Shown piece by piece: positions 16,796-26,113 of a stretch of 37,189 bases of DNA (position 1 is the first letter of the stretch; each line of letters starts with the position of its first letter). The notes beneath the pieces are model-generated. The model worked only from the letters and a program-made list of their open reading frames with translations. It was not told the DNA's origin and did not search any database. Made by a program: the position numbers and the translations under genes. The stretch is from Neochlamydia sp. AcF84. Lineage in GTDB: Bacteria > Chlamydiota > Chlamydiia > Chlamydiales > Parachlamydiaceae. The stretch is taken from positions 1 to 37,189 of the forward strand of contig NZ_VJOT01000003.1 of NCBI RefSeq assembly GCF_011087585.1, given 5' to 3'.

Positions 16796-16825
16796 AAAAA
16801 CGATAGCAAGGCTCTTGTTATCGTT
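16796..16825 (-). terminator. Terminator-like hairpin 20 bases before metK
   Basis: On the minus strand AACGATAACAAG pairs with CTTGCTATCGTT (12 bp with one G-U), loop of 3 bases, followed by TTTAC, giving a run of five T that includes the stem end. It ends about 20 bases upstream of the metK ATG and about 165 bases after the murI stop. It could terminate the murI transcript or attenuate metK. Confidence 0.6.
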
Positions 16826-16987
16826 TAAATTAAAAGATTAGATAATCAAGAGAGGAGATTAAACTTTAAAGTCTAGCAACCTTTTTGTTTTTTAGCATAA
16901 TAAAGTTATTAAATATTCTTGAGTATAGATAAGAATGTGTATTTCTCTACGTTAAAGAGGCCTACTTGTATGTATAGATAGGCGACT

Positions 16988-17803
16988 TTAAATCTCAAAT
17001 TTCATTTTTAAAGGAATGTCTACTTTATCAATGGAATGTCCTAGAAACTTGGAGCCATGCAAACGAAATTTTTCAGGATAATCCGAAACATAAAAGCGAT
17101 GAGAAGGTGTTTTACCAGGGGAGGCATGTAAATGATGAGCCTCTAAAGTGAGCGACACATGTTCTGCGCAGGTGCTAGCCGAGTCGACAATGCAGACATG
17201 CGGGCCTATTTCCTTTTGGATCAAAGAACGAAGAAGAGGGTAGTGAGTGCATCCAAGAAGTAATGTATCAATGCTGCTTTGCTTTAAAGGGGCAAGATAA
17301 TCTTTGATAATTAGCTGGGTGGCCGGATGATCGAGTAGGTGCTCTTCAATAAGGGGTACTAACAGGGGGCATGACATGGAGTAAACTTGGCAAGAAGGGA
17401 GCTTTTTTTTAATTTTTTGGGGATAAATACCTGATTCGGTGGTCGCTCGTGTAGCAAGCACACCTATTCTAAGGTGGCGTGAAGCTTTAGCGGCATGCTC
17501 CACACCTGGCTGAATCACATCAACAATAGGGATTTTAAGGATCTGTTTCAACTTATCTACAGCATAAGCTGAAGCTGTATTGCAGGCAATGACTAGTAAT
17601 TTAATTTGGTGTTCCATTAAAAAGATTGCGTTTTCTATAGAATAACGCAGAATGGTATCGGCACTTTTGTCGCCATAGGGCAACCTGGCAGAGTCTCCGA
17701 AATAAATAATTTGTTCATGGGGAAGCTTATGCATGATTTGTTTCATCACTGTTAGCCCGCCGATCCCTGAGTCAAAAATTCCAATTGCTTGCGAATTACT
17801 CAT
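16988..17803 (-). CDS. murI: Glutamate racemase
   Basis: 271 residues, normal for the family. It makes D-glutamate for the peptidoglycan stem peptide. The N-terminal catalytic region reads GIFDSGIGGLTVMKQI (Asp and Ser of the DSG motif), IIYFGDSARLPYGDKS, and the first catalytic Cys in LVIACNTASAYA (about residue 73). The second is in LLLGCTHYPLLRSL (about residue 185), so both Cys are present. Chlamydiaceae lack murI, whereas environmental chlamydiae may keep it. The ATG overlaps the stop of the LysM gene (ATGA), so it is translationally coupled to the Tol-Pal/LysM unit. Confidence 0.95.
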   Translation of the reverse strand: MSNSQAIGIFDSGIGGLTVMKQIMHKLPHEQIIYFGDSARLPYGDKSADTILRYSIENAIFLMEHQIKLLVIACNTASAYAVDKLKQILKIPIVDVIQPGVEHAAKASRHLRIGVLATRATTESGIYPQKIKKKLPSCQVYSMSCPLLVPLIEEHLLDHPATQLIIKDYLAPLKQSSIDTLLLGCTHYPLLRSLIQKEIGPHVCIVDSASTCAEHVSLTLEAHHLHASPGKTPSHRFYVSDYPEKFRLHGSKFLGHSIDKVDIPLKMKFEI

Positions 17804-18459
17804 GGGATTCTAAGATTTTGGCCAACAACGATTTTATCATGGGAAAGGCCATTAAGCTCTTTAATAGCTTGGATAGTCGTTTGATGCTTACGCGCAATCT
17901 TTTCTAAAGTATCTCCGGGTACCACTTTATAAATCTTAACGGATGGAAGCCCAGCTTTTTCTGAAAGGCCGCTTGTGGGATTTAAGGCCTCTGCAACTGA
18001 TTTGATCGCTTGATGAAGGCTGTCGATGTTTTGATTTTGAAATTCAATAATTTTTTCAAGCTCCGTAAGCTTTTGCTTATATTGGGAGAGGGTGGTAGCT
18101 ATTTCATTCGAGTAGGTTTTAAACTGCTTAGCATCCGAAATGATCCCTTGAGTAAGTAGCTCCAGGCTATTAATTTTTATTTCTAGGGCTTTAGAAGAAT
18201 CTTTCCATGCTTCTGTTTGCGCATGACCTGCCTCCATCCATTGCTGGCGCATCGAGTCGATAATCGTTTCTAAAGTACGGACTTTCTCATCATAGGTTTT
18301 GATTTCAATTTCGTGATTGCCGACCTCATGGCGTAAATCATCCAGATTATGGCGCATTTCACGCAGAACAACGGCTGTTTGATCATTATAATAGCGATTA
18401 GGGGCTGCTTCAATATTGCCTAGAAAGCATAAAATTAAAGGGATGATAAGGAATATCAT
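17800..18459 (-). CDS. Secreted coiled-coil protein with C-terminal LysM domain
   Basis: About 219 residues. Signal peptide IFLIIPLILCFLGNIEAAPN; then a long coiled coil (about residues 25-145), rich in charged heptads; then a LysM domain at the C-terminus (YKVVPGDTLEKIARKHQTTI, then KELNGLSHDKIVVGQNLRIP). LysM binds N-acetylglucosamine-containing glycans such as peptidoglycan. It occupies the place of ybgF/cpoB next to pal and has a similar coiled-coil start, but ends in LysM rather than TPRs; in Chlamydia a gene (CT601) sits at this position. ATG at 18459 has GGAG about 11 bases upstream. The longer ATG at 18522, overlapping the pal stop as TAATG, is an alternative. Overlaps murI by 4 bases. 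Confidence 0.82.
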   Translation of the reverse strand: MIFLIIPLILCFLGNIEAAPNRYYNDQTAVVLREMRHNLDDLRHEVGNHEIEIKTYDEKVRTLETIIDSMRQQWMEAGHAQTEAWKDSSKALEIKINSLELLTQGIISDAKQFKTYSNEIATTLSQYKQKLTELEKIIEFQNQNIDSLHQAIKSVAEALNPTSGLSEKAGLPSVKIYKVVPGDTLEKIARKHQTTIQAIKELNGLSHDKIVVGQNLRIP

Positions 18460-18521
18460 AACTTTTATAACTCCAGGTTGCTTGCGCAACCTGAGCCTTG
18501 GGAAGAAGATTTCTATAAACA

Positions 18522-19250
18522 TTATTTTTGATAAATTTTAAATTCTGCTCGACGATTTTGTGCCCAGGCCTCTTCGTGGCTTTCCATCACGGCAGGACGT
18601 TCTTTACCATAAGAGATCGTAAAAATATTATCAGGGCTGGCGCCTTCGGCAATCAGAGCATTACGAACAGCGTTAGCACGCCGTGAGCCTAAAGCTAGGT
18701 TATAAGCTTCTGCTCCTCTTTCGTCGGTATGTCCTTCAATAAAAATATAGGTGTTAGGATTTCTTTGCAGATAGTCTACTACCTTGCGTAAAATACTCAT
18801 GTTTTCCTGGCCTTTGATCAAATTGCTATTATAATCAAATTTGATGCTTTGGAAAATACCCGAAAGGCCTTGAATAGTACTAGGATCTTTGAAAAATTGA
18901 ATGTCGGGGAGAGTACTGCCTGGATCACCTGGATTTTCTCTCGGCTGTGGGCTAACAGATTCTGCCATGGCTAACTCGGCAACGTTGGGCTGATCTTGTA
19001 AGGGTATAAAGTCTTCGTGAGCATAAATATTTGCAGAATTGCTTGGTTTACCCAGGGTATAAAATTCATCAGGAGAATAGACTTGGCGCGAATCGCCATG
19101 TTTACCGCCAAGAGATTTAACACCTCTTCCAATATGACGCCCAGCGGTTTTCGTATCTTCCCATACATCATCGCTCGTGCGCCTGCAGCTTGTAAAGGAT
19201 AAGCTAATAAGAAGTATATTCAAAAGCAGGCAATAGGGAGTTAATTTCAT
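18522..19250 (-). CDS. pal: Peptidoglycan-associated lipoprotein Pal
   Basis: 242 residues. Lipoprotein signal: hydrophobic LLLNILLISLSFTSC with lipobox Cys at about residue 22. A flexible linker of about 100 residues follows. The OmpA-like domain at about 135-242 has FDYNSNLIKGQ, IFIEGHTDERGAEAYNLALG (the DERG contact with diaminopimelate) and SYGKERPAV, NRRAEF. It is an outer-membrane lipoprotein that grips peptidoglycan and TolB. GAGG about 6 bases before ATG. In the same orientation as tolB but separated by 400 bases, so it may have its own promoter. Confidence 0.95.
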   Translation of the reverse strand: MKLTPYCLLLNILLISLSFTSCRRTSDDVWEDTKTAGRHIGRGVKSLGGKHGDSRQVYSPDEFYTLGKPSNSANIYAHEDFIPLQDQPNVAELAMAESVSPQPRENPGDPGSTLPDIQFFKDPSTIQGLSGIFQSIKFDYNSNLIKGQENMSILRKVVDYLQRNPNTYIFIEGHTDERGAEAYNLALGSRRANAVRNALIAEGASPDNIFTISYGKERPAVMESHEEAWAQNRRAEFKIYQK

Positions 19251-19653
19251 AAAATCCTCAGGCTTTGTGGCTATAAATAATTACAAAAATAAGATAGTAA
19301 CATAAAAGGGGAAATATTCTAAAAGAGCTTTTTTAATTAGCTTGTTTTACAAAGGAAAGATAAGAATAAGACTCTATCTTCCTTGAGAGGTTTTTAGGGT
19401 TTTATCTCTTTAATTTTAAGCAACTTGCGTTTTAATTTGTTTTAAGTGTATGAGCCTAGAAAAGCTCTAAAAAAGCTTTTGTATGGGTCTTAGTTTTTTT
19501 ACTCTTACTTAAGAGGAGCTTATAGGATTTAGGGCAGCATTTTAATCCTAGGCATGCTCGAAGCAAAGGCTTTGAGGCTCAAGCGTAAGTAGCCCATGGA
19601 AGAAAAGAGCCATCAGGAGACTTAAAGCTTGACTGACACTATAAGGCAATGAG
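19251..19653. other. Intergenic region between tolB and pal
   Basis: 403 bases, unusually long for a tol-pal cluster. An imperfect hairpin AAGGAAAGATA / TATCTTCCTT lies at 19352-19384, and AAAAGCT / AGCTTTT at 19460-19480. Either could be a terminator of the tolB transcript. No gene seen. Confidence 0.4.
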
Positions 19654-21030
19654 CTATTTGCTAAACTTAGGCTCCCATGCAGGAAAGCGTTTCAGGCCTT
19701 TTCCGGAGGAAATTTTTACTGCTTCTGTTTGATGCATATTGATCAAATAGAGTTCGCTGCTATTATCGCCCGCAGAGTTAAAAATAAGATGCAAGCTATT
19801 AGGAGCCCAGGTAGGATTTTCTTTGTGACCCCCTCCTTTAGTAATTTGCCTTTCTTGCTTTTTGTCAAAATCATAAACCCAAATTTGGCGGATATCCTGG
19901 CTTTTTGCGCAATAAGCTAGCTTACTGCCATCGGGGGACCAGGCAGGAGCTGTGTTCTCTCGATTTGATTTGCTAATCAAGAGAGCTTTAATGTTTTTAA
20001 GGCTTGCTCCGGGTTGCGGAATGTCTATGACATAAATGCGAGGGGATCCATCTTTGTTAGAAACAAAGGCAACCTTAGTACCATCTGGGCTAAAGGTAGG
20101 GGTTCCTTGCGTGGCTAGATAGGTAGAAAAAATTTGTTGAGGTTTACCTAAAGCGCCTTTTTCAGGATTAAATGCTTGTAGGAAAAGATCAGGGTTGCCG
20201 GTATAATCGCAAATGAAAGCTACCTTATCCCTTTGTTTGGCAATAGCAGGCATCAATTGATTACCTTTAAGCAAGCTGAAGCGCCTGCCTACTCCATCTT
20301 TTAAGGAAGCTATATAGATTTTTGACTGCCCCGCTCGATAAGAAACATACATAATGCTTCCGCTCGTATGGCCTTCTTGAGGAGGAATATAGGTAGGGGT
20401 CACAATAAGACTGTTTTCATGGGTAATTTGTCTGGCGTTAGCGCCATCGTAATCAGCTTCCCATACTTCTGCGATAGACTTAAGACCCTGCGAGATTTTA
20501 CACGTGTAAATGATTCGCGTGCTGGCTATTCCTTCGCTGCCAAATAAGCTTTTATGGAGGCTATCGGCTAAACGATGTATTTGCCGGCGATCTTGGCTAA
20601 GGTCTCCGCTTAAAGAAATATTATTGACTGATTTTTCATGCTCACTATTCATGGAAAGCATCTTTGCTGACATTTGATTGCCTTTGATCAATATTTTCAA
20701 TACATAGTAAGTATTCAGGCTTTTCCAGGTAGAGCTATTAATGGAATCAATAAAATCACCAACAGGTGTGTTAGATTCATTTTTTATTGTAAAGGTCATG
20801 CCATTGTGATTTAAGTCAAACTGTAAAACTTGTTCTAGCTGCCGAATGTAAGAGATAGTAAAGGCAGAGCTTTCCTGATAAAAAGGAGCTAGATAAAGAG
20901 GTATTAGCTTATTTTCCGTTGCTAATCTAACTACGATTTTCTCATTGTCTTCGTTTGCTATAGCTGGTAAATTTTGTTTAAAAACTAAAAAAAGAAGAAA
21001 AATTATTAGATAATATTTTAGGTGGTTCAT
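19654..21030 (-). CDS. tolB: Tol-Pal system beta-propeller protein TolB
   Basis: 458 residues with a signal peptide (YYLIIFLLFLVFKQNLPAIA). N-terminal alpha/beta domain to about residue 160, then a six-bladed propeller of PD40/WD40-like blades. Characteristic blade starts: FSPDGTKVAFVSNKDGSPRI, WSPDGSKLAYCAKSQ, WAPNSLHLIFNSAGDNSSEL. It is periplasmic, binds Pal and TolA and helps constrict the outer membrane. The ATG overlaps the tolA stop by 4 bases (ATGA). Slightly longer than the usual ~430. Confidence 0.94.
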   Translation of the reverse strand: MNHLKYYLIIFLLFLVFKQNLPAIANEDNEKIVVRLATENKLIPLYLAPFYQESSAFTISYIRQLEQVLQFDLNHNGMTFTIKNESNTPVGDFIDSINSSTWKSLNTYYVLKILIKGNQMSAKMLSMNSEHEKSVNNISLSGDLSQDRRQIHRLADSLHKSLFGSEGIASTRIIYTCKISQGLKSIAEVWEADYDGANARQITHENSLIVTPTYIPPQEGHTSGSIMYVSYRAGQSKIYIASLKDGVGRRFSLLKGNQLMPAIAKQRDKVAFICDYTGNPDLFLQAFNPEKGALGKPQQIFSTYLATQGTPTFSPDGTKVAFVSNKDGSPRIYVIDIPQPGASLKNIKALLISKSNRENTAPAWSPDGSKLAYCAKSQDIRQIWVYDFDKKQERQITKGGGHKENPTWAPNSLHLIFNSAGDNSSELYLINMHQTEAVKISSGKGLKRFPAWEPKFSK

Positions 21031-22127
21031 AATTCATTACTTAATTGAATGATAAAAGTATATTCTGGCATGCCGGCAAACTCCCTTCCTAGAGGAGGAA
21101 ATTTTAACATAGGCAAGTTTTTTTCTACATAGAGGCGATTTAAATGGCTGGGAGATTTAATGACATTCACTTTAATGGCTCGGCCTAAGCGATCGACAGT
21201 TAATTTCAGTTGAACTTCCCCATGTTCGGGTAGTTTTAATAAAAGTTTAAGGCGGCTAGCTAGCTCATCTCTATAGCTTCTCTCTACTGCGGGGGAAGGA
21301 AGAGTCTGAGCTATAGGCAGATTATCTATTTGCAATGTAGGGATAGCATTAGCTGAGGCGAGTGCCGTCTGGCTTGCTTGAGAAAAAGAAGCATTTTGAT
21401 GAGCTCGGTTCTGCTCAAGCTTGGCAATGCTGGCCTGGGCAGTAGCTAGAAGTTTTTTCTTTTTTTCTTGTACTTCAAGGCTTGCTTGTGAATTAAAGCC
21501 TTTAGGTTGAGGCTCTGTGGAAGACTTTTCTAAAAGAGCTTTCATGGGTTTTTTCTCAGCCGCCTTGGCTGCAGTAGATGCAGGACTAACGCTTTTTTTA
21601 ATATTATCTTTTTTAAGAGAGGGCTTGCCGGTGGTTGAATGGGTGGATTCATGAATTGCATTCTCTTTTTTTATAGCTGCTTTTTTATTAGGCGTTTTTT
21701 TAGAAGCTGTAGGGCTTAAAGCTTTTATACTTTTTTTATCTGGCGAGGGAGGGGGGGCAATTTTTTTATTAGATTCTGCAGAAGCCAAAGAAGTTTTGCT
21801 AGGTTTCATCTCTTCTACGTTAAGAGGAAGAGGTGGAGGAGAGGTAATAAGTTCAGCGGCAATTTCTTTTGAAGGTTTAGGGCTGGGTAGAATATTAGAA
21901 TTGGGAGCCATTTTTTCTTTGTTCTCACTAGGCGCAAGAGGGGATTTTGCTTGCACTCCTGGAGGAGTAAGCTGAATTGTATGCACGGCTAGACGTTCGT
22001 TATATTGGCGAGGGGCTTGTTTGGAAAAAGGAAGCGAGATCATGCTTAAAATCATTCCTCCATGGATTATGAGGACCAAGAGAGTGATTTGCCATAACAT
22101 CTTATCGCGGAGGTAGATACTACTCAT
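21027..22127 (-). CDS. tolA: TolA-like inner-membrane protein
   Basis: 366 residues. One N-terminal membrane anchor (LWQITLLVLIIHGGMILSMI, residues 10-31), then a long Lys/Ala/Pro/Ser-rich periplasmic linker (about residues 55-235), then a TonB/TolA-like C-terminal domain (about 275-366: VQLKLTVDRLGRAIKVNVIK, then YTFIIQLSNEL). It should connect TolQR in the inner membrane to TolB-Pal. It lies between tolR and tolB, as expected. It could be called TonB on the C-terminal domain alone; the operon supports TolA. Sequence is low complexity, so identity with known TolA would be low. Confidence 0.86.
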   Translation of the reverse strand: MSSIYLRDKMLWQITLLVLIIHGGMILSMISLPFSKQAPRQYNERLAVHTIQLTPPGVQAKSPLAPSENKEKMAPNSNILPSPKPSKEIAAELITSPPPLPLNVEEMKPSKTSLASAESNKKIAPPPSPDKKSIKALSPTASKKTPNKKAAIKKENAIHESTHSTTGKPSLKKDNIKKSVSPASTAAKAAEKKPMKALLEKSSTEPQPKGFNSQASLEVQEKKKKLLATAQASIAKLEQNRAHQNASFSQASQTALASANAIPTLQIDNLPIAQTLPSPAVERSYRDELASRLKLLLKLPEHGEVQLKLTVDRLGRAIKVNVIKSPSHLNRLYVEKNLPMLKFPPLGREFAGMPEYTFIIQLSNEL

Positions 22128-22140
22128 AATTACTTAGAGA

Positions 22141-22572
22141 CTAGGCAGGTTTAAGAATCACATCTAATTGAGTAAATCCTGCTTTTTCAGCTGTATTCTT
22201 AACGGCTTGATAGGTTCCGAAGTGGGCCGTGCGGTCATGATATAGCTGAGGCTGGGCATCAGGATAACGCTTTTTGGCCTCTTTTAACAAGGTAAATAAT
22301 TGTTCTATAGTCACCATTTGTTTATTAAACCAAATAGTATTATCTTTGCGTACATGAATAGAGATAGGGCTGCTAGCTTGAACAAAGTTTGGGCTGCTTT
22401 CGCTCAGGCCAGAAGATGCTTGAGCAAGTTCAACATTATCAAGCTCCAGCAGAGGTGCTATCAATATAAATATAATTAAAATGACAAAGACCACATCGAT
22501 TAGAGGAGTTAGATTAACAATAGGCTCTTCGATATTTTTATGGATAGAATTCTTAATGAATCGCCTGCTCAT
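22141..22572 (-). CDS. tolR: TolR/ExbD family proton-channel subunit
   Basis: 143 residues. One transmembrane segment with the family Asp: NLTPLIDVVFVILIIFILIA (about residues 20-39; the D in LIDVV is the conserved proton-carrying residue). The periplasmic domain ends in AGFTQLDVILKPA. It forms the proton-driven motor with TolQ. Its start overlaps the tolQ stop by 4 bases; tolA follows after 13. Confidence 0.93.
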   Translation of the reverse strand: MSRRFIKNSIHKNIEEPIVNLTPLIDVVFVILIIFILIAPLLELDNVELAQASSGLSESSPNFVQASSPISIHVRKDNTIWFNKQMVTIEQLFTLLKEAKKRYPDAQPQLYHDRTAHFGTYQAVKNTAEKAGFTQLDVILKPA

Positions 22573-23318
22573 GAGAAGTCCACTTTTCTATATTGCATCT
22601 CTACACAACCCAAAATTTCGCTTGCAAAGCTTTCCATTTCAATCTCAAAGTCGCGAATAGCATGCTTTAAATAATTGTAACCAATCAAAGCAGGGATGGC
22701 GTCTATGAGTCCTAAAACTGTTGTTGCCAAGGCAAGAGAGAGCCCACCTAGTACCATTTGGGGTGTATTGCCTGCTGCTTGTACCTGAAAGTCGGAAAAG
22801 CTTGTCAATATGCCCCATACAGTGCCGAGTAATCCTAAAAAAGGGGCTAGACTTACCACCGTAGATAGAATAAAAAGATTTTTTTCTAAATTTTTAATTT
22901 GATGAGCAACCTGGGTAGCTAAGGAGCCTTGTAGAAAATCGATATCTGTAAGAGAAAGAAAAACTGCATCTTGCTCAGTTTCCTTATTTTTAGGTATAAA
23001 AAATTTATTTTTATTAAGGACTTCCAGAGTCTGTTTTTTAAGAAGAGAGTAAAGATCCATGTAAGGGTTGCTATAATATACTCTAGTGGCAGCTTCGCAA
23101 TCTAAATTCAAAGGATTTTGCTTTTGCAGTTGAAAGATATCATAGAAACGGGCTGCCTGTTTCCTTGCCTGGTAGGTATGCCAGATCTTATGGAGTAAAA
23201 TGATCCAGGTCATTATAGAAAGGAAAATGAGGCCAATAAAGATCAATTTGCCTAAAAAATCAGAATGCACATAGGCTTCATAGAAGGGATTAGTAGCTAC
23301 AAAAATGTTTACATTCAT
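22569..23318 (-). CDS. tolQ: TolQ/ExbB family proton-channel subunit
   Basis: 249 residues with three membrane segments: about 24-42 (LIFIGLIFLSIMTWIILLHK), about 150-172 (SLAPFLGLLGTVWGI motif) and 190-210 (GGLSLALATTVLGLIDAIPA). These last two carry the MotA/TolQ/ExbB signature. It is the first gene of the tol operon; AAGGA about 8 bases before ATG. Its promoter must lie in or near the 50-base gap shared with dsbD. Confidence 0.94.
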   Translation of the reverse strand: MNVNIFVATNPFYEAYVHSDFLGKLIFIGLIFLSIMTWIILLHKIWHTYQARKQAARFYDIFQLQKQNPLNLDCEAATRVYYSNPYMDLYSLLKKQTLEVLNKNKFFIPKNKETEQDAVFLSLTDIDFLQGSLATQVAHQIKNLEKNLFILSTVVSLAPFLGLLGTVWGILTSFSDFQVQAAGNTPQMVLGGLSLALATTVLGLIDAIPALIGYNYLKHAIRDFEIEMESFASEILGCVEMQYRKVDFS

Positions 23319-23368
23319 TCATAAATCCTTTAAAATATAGCCTTTAATTAAAAAAGAAGGGGTTTACA

Positions 23369-25639
23369 TTGGCAGCCAAGTTTCAACATATGGCCTATGG
23401 GTTACTCGGCTTTTTGATCATTTTCATCCCTCTCTTATACAGTGAAAATCCTTCTCAAGTCAATCAACTTCATTCATTTCCATCTAATCTGGGCTTGATC
23501 GAGCCCCCAGCGAATGACTCTTCTTTACCTATTAAAGCTTATGTGCATTCCGAAACGATAAATTTCAGGGCCGCCGAGCCCTTTTGGATAAAAGTCAGCC
23601 TTACCATAGCCCCCTCTTGGAATATTTACTGGAAAAATCCGGGAGATACAGGCATGCCTGTTTCCATTATTTGGGAGCTGCCACCTGGGTTTAAAGCAGA
23701 TGAGCTGCAGTGGCCTTATCCGCAACGTTTTGAATCCCCCTCATTCATTGGTTTTGGTTATGAAAATGAGGTGCACTTTTTGTGTCGAATTTTCCCTCCT
23801 GAGCACCTAAGCCATTCTGAGATTTATAAGTTTAAAGCGACTATTAAATACTTAGCTTGTTCAGACTCTGCCTGTTTGCCAGGAGAAACTAACGTGCAGA
23901 TGAACCTTACCCCTACTTCTTTTTCCCCAGTCATCGATAAGTCTTTAACTGCTGTTTTCGAACAAGCGCGCCGTTTGTTGCCCAAAACTAATGGGAATTT
24001 TACGGCCAAGCGTGTCAATGATTTGATAGAGCTCACCCTGCCATCTCCTTTAAAGCATGGAGAGAAAATTATAAATATTTATTTCTTTCCCGAAGAAGGA
24101 CAAAGCATAGACTACCATTTAGAGCCTTCTGTATCCTTGCAAAAGCCTTCTTTTTCTTCTTACTCCCTTGTGTTTAAAGAGAAAGATTCATCGTTGCCTA
24201 CAACTTTCCTTAAAGGTGTTTTAGTCTTGGCTATTCAGCAGGCCGAAAAAATTGTGACGGAAGCTATCGAGGTAGCCGTACCTATCCAAGACTTCAATAA
24301 AAAAAATTCTGCGTGGGCTTTTAAGGAGACTTTTCCTCGCCCCTTAGATATTACGTTGCCCTCCACACCTAGCGATTATGAGGGGGGATTGGGCATGGCT
24401 TTGATATTAGCTTTTTTGGGTGGAATGCTTTTAAATTTAATGCCTTGTGTTTTACCGGTAATCTCTTTTAAAATTTTAAGCTTCGTTAAAATGTCCGGAC
24501 AAAGCCGCCAGTTGACCTTGCAGCATGGTTTGATGTTTAGTGCAGGCGTTCTAGTTTCCTTTTGGATATTGTCTGCAGCTCTTTTGATTTTAAAGGCTTA
24601 TGGCCATGCTGTAGGCTGGGGATTTCAGCTGCAGGAACCTGCTTTTGTCGCTTTGTTGTCAGCGGTCCTATTCATTTTTGGTTTAAGCTTATTTGGTGTG
24701 TTTGAAATGGGAACTAAAGTGGGCTCTTTTGCGGGGCAGTTGCAGCATCAAGGGATAAAAAAGGGAAGGGGCGCTTCCTTTTTAAGCGGGGTACTAGCCA
24801 CGCTCATAGCTACCCCTTGCACGGGCCCCTTTTTAGGTACAGCAGTGGGTTTTGCCATGACTTTACCTTTCTACCTGTCTTTTTTGATTTTCACTTCCTT
24901 AGGAATGGGAATGGCGTCTCCTTATCTTATCCTATCTGCTTACCCCTCTTTTCTGCGTTTTTTACCTAAGCCGGGAAAATGGATGGAGACCTTTAAACAA
25001 TGCATGGGTTTTATCATGCTTGCTTCCGTGTTATGGTTAACGTGGGTCTTTGCAGCTCAAACAAATGCATTAGCTCTTATCCTGCTCTTAGGGGCCTTTT
25101 TTATGGTAAGTATAGCTTGTTGGATTTACGGGCGCTGGGCGACCCCTCTTCATTCCAAATTAAGCTACAGGATTGCTGTAACCCTCGCCCTTTTATGGCT
25201 GCTGGCTGCTCTATACGCTTTACTTTATGCTTCTAAGGTTGCCTCCCACTCTACCTCTTCTTCTCCTGCTATAGTTGAGCAAGAGGCTATATGGGAAGAG
25301 TTTTCTCCCCACCGGCTTGCAGAGTTAACCTCCCAAGGTATTCCTGTTTTTGTTGATTTTACAGCTAAGTGGTGTTTAATATGCCAAGCTAATCATATGA
25401 TATTGGGAGGGGCGGACGTTCATAATCAATTTAGCGAGCAGGGCGTAGTACGAATGAAAGCGGACTGGACAAAAAAAGATGCCGCCATCACGGAAGAGCT
25501 GCAAAAATTCGGACGCCATAGTGTACCCTTGTATGTGCTTTATCAGCAGGGGCAAGAGCCTTTTATTTTTCCTCAGTTATTGACTCCTAGCTTAGTCATC
25601 AACAAACTAAAAGCCATAAATAAATTTTCTGGAAACTAA
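23369..25639 (+). CDS. dsbD: Thiol:disulfide interchange protein DsbD (ScsB-like N-terminus)
   Basis: 756 residues. N-terminal signal, then a periplasmic domain of about 320 residues with the NIYWKNPGDTGMPVSIIWEL stretch and the Cys pair of CSDSACLPG. Eight or nine hydrophobic helices at about 340-620, with the two redox Cys in LMPCVLPV (about 358) and ATPCTGPFLG (about 483). C-terminal thioredoxin domain with WCLIC (about 667-671). DsbD passes electrons from cytoplasmic thioredoxin to the periplasm; the N-terminal form resembles ScsB. Start is TTG at 23369, supported by AAGGGG 6 bases upstream; an ATG at 23390 lacks this. Divergent from tolQ, as in Chlamydia. Confidence 0.94.
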   Translation: MAAKFQHMAYGLLGFLIIFIPLLYSENPSQVNQLHSFPSNLGLIEPPANDSSLPIKAYVHSETINFRAAEPFWIKVSLTIAPSWNIYWKNPGDTGMPVSIIWELPPGFKADELQWPYPQRFESPSFIGFGYENEVHFLCRIFPPEHLSHSEIYKFKATIKYLACSDSACLPGETNVQMNLTPTSFSPVIDKSLTAVFEQARRLLPKTNGNFTAKRVNDLIELTLPSPLKHGEKIINIYFFPEEGQSIDYHLEPSVSLQKPSFSSYSLVFKEKDSSLPTTFLKGVLVLAIQQAEKIVTEAIEVAVPIQDFNKKNSAWAFKETFPRPLDITLPSTPSDYEGGLGMALILAFLGGMLLNLMPCVLPVISFKILSFVKMSGQSRQLTLQHGLMFSAGVLVSFWILSAALLILKAYGHAVGWGFQLQEPAFVALLSAVLFIFGLSLFGVFEMGTKVGSFAGQLQHQGIKKGRGASFLSGVLATLIATPCTGPFLGTAVGFAMTLPFYLSFLIFTSLGMGMASPYLILSAYPSFLRFLPKPGKWMETFKQCMGFIMLASVLWLTWVFAAQTNALALILLLGAFFMVSIACWIYGRWATPLHSKLSYRIAVTLALLWLLAALYALLYASKVASHSTSSSPAIVEQEAIWEEFSPHRLAELTSQGIPVFVDFTAKWCLICQANHMILGGADVHNQFSEQGVVRMKADWTKKDAAITEELQKFGRHSVPLYVLYQQGQEPFIFPQLLTPSLVINKLKAINKFSGN

Positions 25640-26113
25640 AATATCAGGTGATTGATTTTTTAAATCCTCTATTCGTTAAAAGTTCTTGTTACTCTCCAAA
25701 ATGGCTGGATAGCTGATTATCTAGCTTCTTCTTGGCTAAAAATTTTAAAATTCAGTAAATTTTTCTTTCTTTTTATTTGGGTTGATCGGCATTCGGTTGC
25801 CTGCAACATACCTTTAGCTAACAAACAGAGCCTTATTATCTCTTTTTAATTGCCCTAATGGCTCTTGAGTTGTTTTATTAGAAGGCCTATACTAGGATAT
25901 AAAAGAGAAGAAGGTGAGGAAAGAGCAGGACCATTTTTTCTCTCTAGATAGATGTAGTTGTAACAATTGCTAATGAGAATATTTACCTAAATTGGGGAGC
26001 TTTTCTTGCCCGTCCTGTTTCTAAAATTTGTTTGCTTTTTTGCTTCTATATAGATATGTTTAATCTCATAAAAAGCACAAAAATAGATATGCAATTTAAT
26101 AATAGGACCCTCT
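25640..26113. other. Intergenic region upstream of the LRR gene
   Basis: 474 AT-rich bases between dsbD and the LRR gene, both on plus. No RNA gene and no strong terminator hairpin after dsbD were found. AGGA at 26104-26107 is the likely ribosome site of the LRR gene. Confidence 0.4.
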
